A DNA stretch of 64,000 bases from Algoriphagus aquimarinus (lineage in GTDB: Bacteria; Bacteroidota; Bacteroidia; Cytophagales; Cyclobacteriaceae): positions 496,001-560,000 of the forward strand of contig NZ_VORW01000001.1 in assembly GCF_007997215.1 (NCBI RefSeq), read 5' to 3'. The position numbers were made by a program, and so were the translations under genes. This document shows, in pieces, positions 7,434-15,261 of this stretch. Position 1 is the stretch's first letter, and every line of letters begins with the position of its first letter. The notes below the pieces were generated by a model. It was given only the letters and a program-made list of their open reading frames with translations. It searched no databases and was not told the DNA's origin.

Positions 7434-9482
7434 TTAACGAGTTAAGACTCCCACTTCTGCGAAAGTTGCTGGATTTTCATCAGCGGTTTTACTTGCTTTC
7501 AAGCGGATAAACCTTGCTTTTACTTCATCAAATCGAATGGTTTGCTCTACAGGGCTATTGACAATATTTGAGAATTCTCCAGCAGCGACTTGTGACCAAG
7601 ATTTACCATCAAGGCTTGTTTCAAATATATAATTGGTAATAAATCCACTTGGATATCTTCCTTGCATTGGGAGATAGGTAAATCCTTTCAGGGATACAGA
7701 CTCGCCCATGTCCACTGTTAGGCTATTATCATCACTCGTAAAGTAAGATCCTGCATTTTCATCAATTGCTTTCATGGATTGCTTGATAGTCCCAATCCAT
7801 TTTGCTTTGGATAGATCCACGTCCACTCGAAGAGCCTCACTTTTCTTTCCAGACTCGGGCTCGATTGAAACAGCTTGCAAAGTGCTCGCTTTATCGACTT
7901 GAAAAGAAGCTGTGTATCTCTGGGTTTCGGCGCTAGGTTCTGAGCCATCTAGCGTATAATAAACCTCCAAACCTTCATCTGGAGATCTCAATGTAACTTC
8001 TCCTGTCGTAGCTCTAGAATAGCTCGGAGGAAGCAGAAGTTTAGGTGCATTGTAAATCCCTACTTTGGAGATTACTGGAATATCCTTTCCGTCAGTGAAT
8101 TTAACCTGTATTTTAGAAGCCGACACATCTGGAAATCTAAGAATTCGCTTATGTCCAACCGTAGTCCCTTCAGCAATTTTCTCCCAGTTTCCATTCACTT
8201 CTTTCTCTAGTACGAAGGATTTCACTCGCTGACCAAGTGGAGTGTATTCTTGGATCATAAGTCTATTGAAGGTAGTCTCCTTGCCAAAATCAATTACTAT
8301 TTTTCCAGTTTTCCCGCCATCAGGAGTAGTCCAATAGGTTTCGTAGTCATCGTCCAGCACATTTTCTACCTCATAACCTTTGCCCCGCTCATCATCTGCA
8401 CTTGCTATTGCTTGAGCAGCTAGATTTACAGCAAAATCTTCTTTTACTTTCTTAGAAAGATTCATAATCGCCTCCACATCATTTTCATGAATCAAACCTC
8501 GGGTATCCACAGGAAAGTTGATTAGCAAGGAGGAGTTTCTGCCAATACTTTTATAATAGATTTCTAAGAGTTGAGGGAGTGTACGCACTTTGTGATCCTC
8601 ATACTTATGATAGTACCACCCTGGGCGAATAGATACATCTGCTTCCACTGGAACCCAGTGGGTGCCATTCTCTTGGCCAGTTGCATACTTTTCTGGATAC
8701 TCTGGCATTCCAGCGTAGACAGAATCACGCATAAGATTAGACCAAGTAGATTCGTAAGCAAAGCCATGCTCATTCCCGACCCAACGCACATCGGGCCCGC
8801 CGTCGCTGAACATCATCGCCCCAGGTTGTAATTCACGTACCAGCTTGTAGGTATTTGGCCAGTCGTAGTAAGTTAATTTATCAACCTTGCGGGCTTCATT
8901 TGCTCCGCCATAATAGCCATCACCCCCGTTTGCTCCATCAAACCAGACTTCGAAAATATCTCCATAATTAGAAAACAACTCAGTCAGCTGATTTCTCATG
9001 TAGGTAATGTATTCTGGTTTGCCATAGTCAGGGTGATTTCTATCCCAAGGCGAATAATAAATCCCGAACTTCAAGCCATATTCCTTACATGCTTCAGCTA
9101 GTTCTTTGATCAAATCACCTTTGCCGTCTTTCCAAGGGCTATTTTTGATAGAATGCTCCGTGTAGGCTGAAGGCCAAAGTACAAAGCCATCGTGGTGCTT
9201 TGCTGTGATGATTAGTCCTTTCATTCCAGCTTCAGAAGCTACTTTTGCCCATTGCCTTGGTTGAAGATCTGTCGGATTGAACATCTCAGGTTTTTCATCT
9301 CCAAAACCCCACTCTCTATCAGAGAATGTATTCATATTGAAATGCACAAAGCCGTAATATTCCAGTTCTTGCCAGGCGATCTGCTTTGCATCCGGAATAG
9401 GAAGAACAGCAGTCGGTGGAGCAACTTTTTCTTGACAGAAGGTAAGTATCAACAAAAGTCCTGGCCAAAGTATTTTTTTCAT
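7434..9482 (-). CDS. Alpha-L-fucosidase (GH29) with C-terminal discoidin-like domains
   Basis: A 682-residue protein. Residues 1-16 look like a lipoprotein signal ending at Cys16, though the residue before it (F) is unusual for a lipobox. The GH29 catalytic domain spans about residues 30-360, with the AKHHDGF block near 95 and the likely nucleophile Asp182 in EVWFDGAN. Two beta-rich regions follow: a F5/8 type C (discoidin) domain around 365-480, a chitobiase-like segment with YTLDGSEPS, and a second discoidin-like domain to the end. It should hydrolyse terminal alpha-L-fucose. The ATG at 9482 was preferred over a TTG at 9500 because it gives a clean signal peptide. First gene of the operon running to 3638. 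Confidence 0.9.
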   Translation of the reverse strand: MKKILWPGLLLILTFCQEKVAPPTAVLPIPDAKQIAWQELEYYGFVHFNMNTFSDREWGFGDEKPEMFNPTDLQPRQWAKVASEAGMKGLIITAKHHDGFVLWPSAYTEHSIKNSPWKDGKGDLIKELAEACKEYGLKFGIYYSPWDRNHPDYGKPEYITYMRNQLTELFSNYGDIFEVWFDGANGGDGYYGGANEARKVDKLTYYDWPNTYKLVRELQPGAMMFSDGGPDVRWVGNEHGFAYESTWSNLMRDSVYAGMPEYPEKYATGQENGTHWVPVEADVSIRPGWYYHKYEDHKVRTLPQLLEIYYKSIGRNSSLLINFPVDTRGLIHENDVEAIMNLSKKVKEDFAVNLAAQAIASADDERGKGYEVENVLDDDYETYWTTPDGGKTGKIVIDFGKETTFNRLMIQEYTPLGQRVKSFVLEKEVNGNWEKIAEGTTVGHKRILRFPDVSASKIQVKFTDGKDIPVISKVGIYNAPKLLLPPSYSRATTGEVTLRSPDEGLEVYYTLDGSEPSAETQRYTASFQVDKASTLQAVSIEPESGKKSEALRVDVDLSKAKWIGTIKQSMKAIDENAGSYFTSDDNSLTVDMGESVSLKGFTYLPMQGRYPSGFITNYIFETSLDGKSWSQVAAGEFSNIVNSPVEQTIRFDEVKARFIRLKASKTADENPATFAEVGVLTR

Positions 9483-9615
9483 TGGAAGTAAATTATGCAA
9501 GAAAATTAGGGCTTATGCCTCAAGATCGAAAGAAGTTTCTAATCTAAAGACTTTAGAAATGATTTTTGGTGGAATGTCAATGTTATCTTCGCGCGAAACC
9601 CCTTAATTTGCGCTT

Positions 9616-11859
9616 ATGTATAGAATTTTTACGTTGATATTTCTACTATTTGCCAGTTTGGCTCATGGTCAGATCCAGGTAAAAGTGGTGGATGCCAGTA
9701 CCCGCCTACCAATTGACAATGTACGCGCCAGTTCCAATGGCACTTACTTAGCTACGAGTAATATCGGAGGGGAAATACAAATTTCTTCGGCTGAGAAAAT
9801 GCTTATTCGCTTTGAAGTGGAAGGATATGACAGAGTGCAGAAGGAAATCAGCCCTGGAAAGCTGTCAATCGTCATGCTTACAAAGGAAATCATAAGCCTT
9901 TCAGAAATTACAGTTTCGGCATTTGAATCGGAGCGACCACTTTTGGAGCAATCTGCTGCAATCGCTGTAGTTTCAGAACAAGATTTCAACCGCTTCAATG
10001 AAACTTCCATTGTCAATTCATTCAATACAAAACCAGGCATCCGCATCGAAGAGAGAGCTCCGGCCAGTTATAGAATTTCTATTCGTGGGAGTTCACTACG
10101 GGCTCCATTTGGAGTGAGAAATGTAAAAGTATATTGGAATGAAGTTCCTTTCACTTCGCCTGATGGGACTACAGCTTTGAATTTATTAGATCTTTCCAAT
10201 ATCCGGAATGCCGAGGTCATCAAAGGTCCATCAGGAAGTATCTACGGTGCTGGAAATGGTGGTGTAGTAAATCTTTATAGTCCCGCAAATCCTAATGGAG
10301 GAAGAGTGTCCGCTGATTTTATGGTTGGAGATTTTGGTATGACTCGCTATAGATTGGGGATTTCTCAGCAAGTGGGAAATGGTGGATTTGAGGCTTCTTA
10401 TGTCAGCCAAAAAGCAGATGGCTATCGAGAGCATTCAGCTATGGATAGACAAGTATTTCAGTTGGGGGGATTTTTCTCCGTTTCAGATAAACAGGAAATC
10501 AGAACCCAACTATTGATCTCCGACCTAAATTACCAGATCCCAGGAGCGCTCAATGCTGACCAACTAGCTGAAGATCCTACTCGAGCTAGATCTGGATCAG
10601 TAAATCAAAACAGCTCGATTTCCCAGCAATCTGTCTTCGCCTCTATCGGGCACTTGTATAGATTCACTTCGAAGATCAAAAACTCTACTACGCTTTACCT
10701 TAACACAAATGACTTCGAAAATCCATTTATATTGGATTACAAAAAAGAACTGGGTTTTGGATTTGGAGGAAGAACAAAATTCACTTTTGATGGAAAACTA
10801 GCTGGAAAAGACGTTAGAATAATAGCTGGAGGAGAATATCAAACCAGCTTGACAGATGCCCAGAATTTTGGAAATGTTAATGGCGTAGCAGACACCGTGA
10901 GATTTGCAGATAAACTTCGGGCAACCCAAGGATTTTTGTTTCAGCAGGCAGAATGGGATTTGTTGGAAAATTTTATGCTGACCTTCGCACTGAGCGAGAA
11001 TTTCAGCAGCCTGGAGATCGATCGCCAAATCGATGCTTCGGGAGGAACTACAGGTTTGCAGACAAGAAAATTCGATCCGATTGTAGTTCCACGTTTTGCA
11101 CTGAATTATCAGTTCAATGATTATTCAGGAGTTTATGGAAGTATAAGCAGTGGCTTTTCTCCACCGACCATTGATGAGGTTCGTACGAACGAGGGAAGTT
11201 TGAATCTTGATCTGGAGGCCGAAAAAGGTTTGAATTATGAACTTGGCTATAGACGAGGTAAAGGAAAGTTGAATCTAGACTTGACAGCTTTTTACTTCAA
11301 ACTCGATCAAACCATCACGACGTACACTAATTCTCAGGGCGTAGTGCTTTTCAGAAATGCGGGATCTACGGATCAGAAAGGGATAGAAGCAGCAATTGAT
11401 TATGCTTTGATAAGAAATGAAACTGCTTTTGTACGTAATCTGAAAATAGGTACTGCGTTCACCGGGAATTATTTCACATTCAATGATTATCAAAAAGGAG
11501 ACAATGATTTCTCTGGAAATGACCTGACTGGAGTTTCTCCAAACACATTGGTTACCCGCTTGGACCTTCGAACGTCACCTGGGTTTTACCTGAACTTCAC
11601 CCACCAATATGTAGATGAAATTCCTCTCAACGATGCGAATACAGTCTATCAGGATGCCTACAATTTGGTAAATATGAGATTTGGCTGGGCGCGAAGCTTT
11701 GCTGGAAAGTGGGAATTAGAAGCCTTTGCTGGTGCGGATAATTTACTAGACGAAAGCTATTCGCTGGGCAATGACCTCAATCCCTTTGGCGGAAGATACT
11801 ATCAGCCTGCTCCGATAAGGAATTGGTATGGAGGAGTAAAAGTGGCGTTTGTGTATTAA
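9616..11859 (+). CDS. TonB-dependent outer membrane receptor, FecA-like
   Basis: A 747-residue receptor. A signal peptide (MYRIFTLIFLLFASLAHGQ) is followed by a short carboxypeptidase-regulatory-like beta-sandwich (about 20-95). The plug domain comes next, with the SIRGSSLRAPFGVRNVKV and VIKGPSGSIYGAGNGG blocks, then a 22-strand barrel ending in an aromatic residue (VAFVY), as usual for outer membrane proteins. It resembles siderophore or iron-citrate receptors rather than SusC: it is shorter and has no SusD next to it. It is divergent from the fucosidase operon with 133 bases between starts, so the two could share regulation. TATCTTCG at 9584-9591 is a near match to a -7 element. Ligand unknown. 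Confidence 0.9.
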   Translation: MYRIFTLIFLLFASLAHGQIQVKVVDASTRLPIDNVRASSNGTYLATSNIGGEIQISSAEKMLIRFEVEGYDRVQKEISPGKLSIVMLTKEIISLSEITVSAFESERPLLEQSAAIAVVSEQDFNRFNETSIVNSFNTKPGIRIEERAPASYRISIRGSSLRAPFGVRNVKVYWNEVPFTSPDGTTALNLLDLSNIRNAEVIKGPSGSIYGAGNGGVVNLYSPANPNGGRVSADFMVGDFGMTRYRLGISQQVGNGGFEASYVSQKADGYREHSAMDRQVFQLGGFFSVSDKQEIRTQLLISDLNYQIPGALNADQLAEDPTRARSGSVNQNSSISQQSVFASIGHLYRFTSKIKNSTTLYLNTNDFENPFILDYKKELGFGFGGRTKFTFDGKLAGKDVRIIAGGEYQTSLTDAQNFGNVNGVADTVRFADKLRATQGFLFQQAEWDLLENFMLTFALSENFSSLEIDRQIDASGGTTGLQTRKFDPIVVPRFALNYQFNDYSGVYGSISSGFSPPTIDEVRTNEGSLNLDLEAEKGLNYELGYRRGKGKLNLDLTAFYFKLDQTITTYTNSQGVVLFRNAGSTDQKGIEAAIDYALIRNETAFVRNLKIGTAFTGNYFTFNDYQKGDNDFSGNDLTGVSPNTLVTRLDLRTSPGFYLNFTHQYVDEIPLNDANTVYQDAYNLVNMRFGWARSFAGKWELEAFAGADNLLDESYSLGNDLNPFGGRYYQPAPIRNWYGGVKVAFVY

Positions 11860-12170
11860 GTATAGACGCTAGTAGCTAGACGTAAGACAATAGATTTTAG
11901 AAGCTAGAGCCAAGAATCAAGATCGGAGCAACTCCCCCTTGGATTCTTGGCACTTTTTGAACAAGGAGCTTCAATATAAGGGGGCGGGAGCTTTTTATAA
12001 AGCATTATCCTATTTTTTAGCTAAATGTTCGTACCTGAGGATTTGGTGTTCACAAGCGTACATACAATAAGCAAATTTTTTATCTAACTATCATATTTTC
12101 AGTAGGTTGTGAATTTGGGTCTCTTTTTGGCATATAGAGAATATAGATATTAAACTAAACTATTACTGCC
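11860..12170. other. Intergenic region of 311 bases: repeat-like segment and terminator, no gene
   Basis: No reading frame of note. Bases 11865-11908 contain three spaced copies of a GCTAG-like motif with AAGAC/TAGA spacers, resembling dispersed intergenic repeats of this phylum. A terminator hairpin follows at 11909-11956. The remaining stretch to 12170 is AT-rich leader sequence of the small gene at 12171. Confidence 0.5.
11909..11956 (+). terminator. Terminator of the FecA-like receptor gene
   Basis: A 10-bp perfect stem (11909-11918 with 11942-11951) with a 23-base loop is followed by five T residues within a few bases. It lies 50 bases after the receptor stop codon. Confidence 0.7.
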
Positions 12171-12392
12171 ATGTTATCTTCACTATTTTCCCAGAAAAAT
12201 ATTTGTGCTGCATTGGGCTTCTTTATGGCAATTACGATTGTTTGGAAAGCAGCAGTAGAAACAAAACTAGCAAAGCATACTGCCCTTATTGAATATACTA
12301 AACCAACTTACAATACAGGCGAGAATACATTTCAAAAAGCTGATCAAGCTTATGAGCAACGACAATTAAAGCCCAGAATAACGGTCTTTTAA
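12171..12392 (+). CDS. Small single-span membrane protein, unknown function
   Basis: A 73-residue protein starting at an ATG. One hydrophobic segment (CAALGFFMAITIVWKAAVE, about residues 11-30) is followed by a polar, positively charged tail rich in K, Q and T. I do not recognise a family. The gene has its own leader and a strong bidirectional terminator downstream, which argues that it is real. It lies next to the LytTR regulator on the other strand, but no functional link can be seen. Confidence 0.55.
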   Translation: MLSSLFSQKNICAALGFFMAITIVWKAAVETKLAKHTALIEYTKPTYNTGENTFQKADQAYEQRQLKPRITVF

Positions 12393-12463
12393 CAATTTAA
12401 CAGGAAGCAATTCCTTAAGACAACCTTCGTAAGGGTTAATTTGGTTGATTGTTTGGTTAAACT

Positions 12464-12491
12464 AAAGAGGCGGGTTATTACCCGCCTTTTT
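12464..12491. terminator. Bidirectional terminator
   Basis: An 8-bp GC-rich stem (12468-12475 with 12480-12487) around a TATT loop, flanked by A residues on the left and T residues on the right. It sits between convergent genes ending at 12392 and 12501 and can serve both. Confidence 0.88.
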
Positions 12492-12500
12492 GTCTTTATT

Positions 12501-13256
12501 TTAACTTTCTGTGATGGTACTTAGCTTCGCTAGGAAACTATTGTAGTACTGCCTGCCTACTTGCACCATTGCTCCAGATTGGAGTGTGATTTCTTTGGTA
12601 TTGAAGCTTTCCACTTGCCCAAGATGAACAATGAAAGACTTTTGCACTCGCAGAAATAATTGAGATGGGAGAATTTCCTCTATCTCTTTCATTGATTTGC
12701 GAATATTGTAGTCTCTATTTTTGGTAAAAATAGTGACCATGTTGCCATTAGCTTCTATATAATATATATCATCATAAGATACACGTTCGAAAGCATTGTC
12801 AGCTTTGATGAAAACAGCATCAGTTACTAGATAAGGACTGTCATTTGAAGCGGTAACTGCCGCAGCTTCCGTTGTTGGCTTTGTACGCTTATTATAAAGT
12901 ACAATCTCTACGATAGCATGAATATCATTTGTATTGAATGGCTTTACGATAAATCCAGCGGGATTTATTCTTTTGGCTCGCTCAATTATAGTGGGATCTG
13001 AGTATGATGTCACATAAACTAGCGGTGCATCCACCATTTGTTTTACAATCTCACCAAGTTCGATTCCATCTTTGTCTCCCTTTAGTTTGATATCCATGAA
13101 TATCAAATCGGGACGATATTTTTTGATGATTTTAATACACTGATTAGCAGAATTTGCGATGTCTGTATTGACATAACCTAGGAGTTCTAAAATCTCCTGA
13201 ATATTTTCTGCGATACTTACATCGTCTTCGACGATTAGAATCCGCTCTTCTTTCAT
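12501..13256 (-). CDS. Response regulator with LytTR DNA-binding domain (stand-alone)
   Basis: A 251-residue regulator. The receiver domain (about 1-125) has acidic residues E10-D11-D12, the phosphoacceptor Asp55 in IFMDIK, and the conserved Lys in FIVKPF. A short linker rich in A, T and S leads to a LytTR domain (about 145-250) with YYIEANGNMVTIFT and LRVQKSFIVHL. It binds DNA as a dimer when phosphorylated (family knowledge). No kinase gene is adjacent in the same transcription unit; the LytS-type kinase at 14129-15181 already has its own partner. It appears monocistronic. Confidence 0.9.
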   Translation of the reverse strand: MKEERILIVEDDVSIAENIQEILELLGYVNTDIANSANQCIKIIKKYRPDLIFMDIKLKGDKDGIELGEIVKQMVDAPLVYVTSYSDPTIIERAKRINPAGFIVKPFNTNDIHAIVEIVLYNKRTKPTTEAAAVTASNDSPYLVTDAVFIKADNAFERVSYDDIYYIEANGNMVTIFTKNRDYNIRKSMKEIEEILPSQLFLRVQKSFIVHLGQVESFNTKEITLQSGAMVQVGRQYYNSFLAKLSTITES

Positions 13257-13379
13257 AATTAGCTAGCAGATGTTGCGTTTTAGGGGTGTAAACTAATAAT
13301 TGAGACTGCTTTTAGCAATTATTCTCTAGTTACAGATTTTCTCAGTGAAATCAAATGCTTTTATTTGGTTATGAAATAA

Positions 13380-14114
13380 TTAAAGGCTCATCATTTCTTT
13401 AAATCTCGCTGCCTGTCTCCGGCTTACTTCGATTCTATCCCCACCTTTAAGTGTCACTACTAAACCTCCATTAAACCACGGCTCAATACCTTCCACCCAT
13501 CCTAAGTTGATGATGTGTTTTCTACTTGCTCGGAAGAAAGATTTCTCGTCCAGACGCTCATCCAGAGCATTGAGAGATTTATGAATCATCGGTTTAAAAT
13601 TGTCAAAATAAACCTTGATGTAGTTTCCATCAGATTCAAATAATCGAACATTCGATAGCCTCACAAACCAACAACGATCACCGTCTTTAACAAAAACTTG
13701 GTCGTCCAGCGTTAGCTTTTTATGGTTATAAGTAGACGGATTTTCCTCATTTTTGGTAAAACCGTCGATCTTTCCTTGAAGTTTTGTGATCGCTTCCTCC
13801 AAACGCTTTGGCTCGATTGGCTTCAATAGATAATCCAGTGCATTTACCTGAAATGCCTTCAAAGCATATTCATCATAAGCAGTGGTAAATATCACATGAG
13901 GCACATTATCCAGTTCTTCCAAAAGTTCAAAGCCGGTTTTCTCGGGCATTTGGATGTCTAGAAAAATGACGTCAGGATTTAGTTGATCAATTTTTTCTTT
14001 TGCATCATCCACGTTGACCGCTTCACCTACTACTTCTACACTTTCAAGTTGATTTAAGAGGGTGATTAGCTCCTTACGGGCTAATCTTTCATCATCAATT
14101 ACAATGGCTCGCAT
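13380..14114 (-). CDS. LytR-type response regulator (LytTR domain)
   Basis: A 244-residue response regulator. Residues D7-D8 and phosphoacceptor Asp53 (VIFLDIQMPEKTG) define the receiver, with the Lys of DYLLKPI. The LytTR domain covers about residues 140-243, with FFRASRKHIINL and the closing RIEVSRRQAARFKE motif. It lies 14 bases downstream of the histidine kinase gene, so the pair is a two-component system. LytTR/LytS pairs often control cell-surface or envelope functions; the target genes here are not visible. Confidence 0.92.
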   Translation of the reverse strand: MRAIVIDDERLARKELITLLNQLESVEVVGEAVNVDDAKEKIDQLNPDVIFLDIQMPEKTGFELLEELDNVPHVIFTTAYDEYALKAFQVNALDYLLKPIEPKRLEEAITKLQGKIDGFTKNEENPSTYNHKKLTLDDQVFVKDGDRCWFVRLSNVRLFESDGNYIKVYFDNFKPMIHKSLNALDERLDEKSFFRASRKHIINLGWVEGIEPWFNGGLVVTLKGGDRIEVSRRQAARFKEMMSL

Positions 14115-14128
14115 TTTTGTTGAGTTGG

Positions 14129-15181
14129 TTATTCGAATGTAACTTTTTGTTTTGGAATCTTTATTTCAGTAATAACGAATTGATTTCCTGAGTTAAAGAT
14201 ACGGAAGCTTGCTTTATCACCATAAATAAGCTTAAGTCTTTGTACTGTATTACTTAATCCGTGACCTTGTTCGTCCTTTGATTTCAAAGATGGGGGCTGT
14301 GTAAGCTGGCCACTATTTTTTACTTGGATATACAAATCATCATTGAGACCCTCCCTACATTTGATCTCGATCACACCGCCTTTTACAAGATTAGATACGC
14401 CGTGCTTAATTCCATTTTCTACAATGGTCTGCAGCATCATAGGAGGAATTTTATAACTGTAGGACTCATCCTCAATGTGATAAACGACTTCGAGCCTTTC
14501 CTCAAATCGAATCGATTCAAGCTCTAAGTAGTCTTTTACAGTATTTAACTCATCTCCAAATTCTATGGTCTGCTTTTTATCCATCATCAATGAAAAGCGT
14601 AGCATATTCGAAATTCGAGTGATGGCAGTTTTTGCTTTTATAGGATCTTCATCGACTAAGGCTCTGACGCTGTTCAGTGCATTGAAAATGAAATGCGGGT
14701 TAAGCTGGCTTTTCAGGTGATTAAGTCTGATCTCATTTATTTTTGCTTCGTACTTAAGAGTGGAGTTGTAATTATCCAGGAAGTGAACCAAAAAGTACAC
14801 TAGAAACCAAAGAGCGAAAAGTAATATCGCTTGGAAAAGGTTGGCTAAAATCACCAATATCTTAAAATCCAGTGCTGGACTTAACGTGCCAAAAGCAATG
14901 TTGATAAAGATTTGGGCTACTATATTGACAAATGACAACGCTATAATTGCCAAAAAAGATTGGAACAAAAGCTGAGGAATACTCAACTTAAACCAATTGT
15001 ACGTTTTGACTATGTAGCGGAGAAAATGTGTGGAAATTAAGTTGGTCGCTGCCAGAACAATGAAAGCCCAGATTTGAACAGCTGTGACTCCCCTCGAAAG
15101 AGTAGCTAAGAAAATACTCACCAAGGCAAAACCGCCCCAACCAAGTACTTGCAATAACCAATACAACTTAATTCTGTTCAT
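14129..15181 (-). CDS. LytS-type sensor histidine kinase
   Basis: A 350-residue inner membrane kinase. Four hydrophobic segments fill residues 1-135, with no large extracellular domain. The His_kinase region follows: the phosphoacceptor His lies in LKSQLNPHFIFNALNSVRAL. An ATP-binding domain follows with ENGIKHG (N box) and a glycine-rich GHGLSNTVQRL (G box). This is the short 5-TM-LYT-like architecture usual in Bacteroidota. It is transcribed before the response regulator at 13380-14114. The signal is unknown. Confidence 0.92.
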   Translation of the reverse strand: MNRIKLYWLLQVLGWGGFALVSIFLATLSRGVTAVQIWAFIVLAATNLISTHFLRYIVKTYNWFKLSIPQLLFQSFLAIIALSFVNIVAQIFINIAFGTLSPALDFKILVILANLFQAILLFALWFLVYFLVHFLDNYNSTLKYEAKINEIRLNHLKSQLNPHFIFNALNSVRALVDEDPIKAKTAITRISNMLRFSLMMDKKQTIEFGDELNTVKDYLELESIRFEERLEVVYHIEDESYSYKIPPMMLQTIVENGIKHGVSNLVKGGVIEIKCREGLNDDLYIQVKNSGQLTQPPSLKSKDEQGHGLSNTVQRLKLIYGDKASFRIFNSGNQFVITEIKIPKQKVTFE

Positions 15182-15261
15182 AATCGCCCAAAGTTAAATA
15201 ACCAGACTGTATCCCCATTTTTAATTTGATAAAAGGAGGATAGCATTGATTTTCACCCTTG

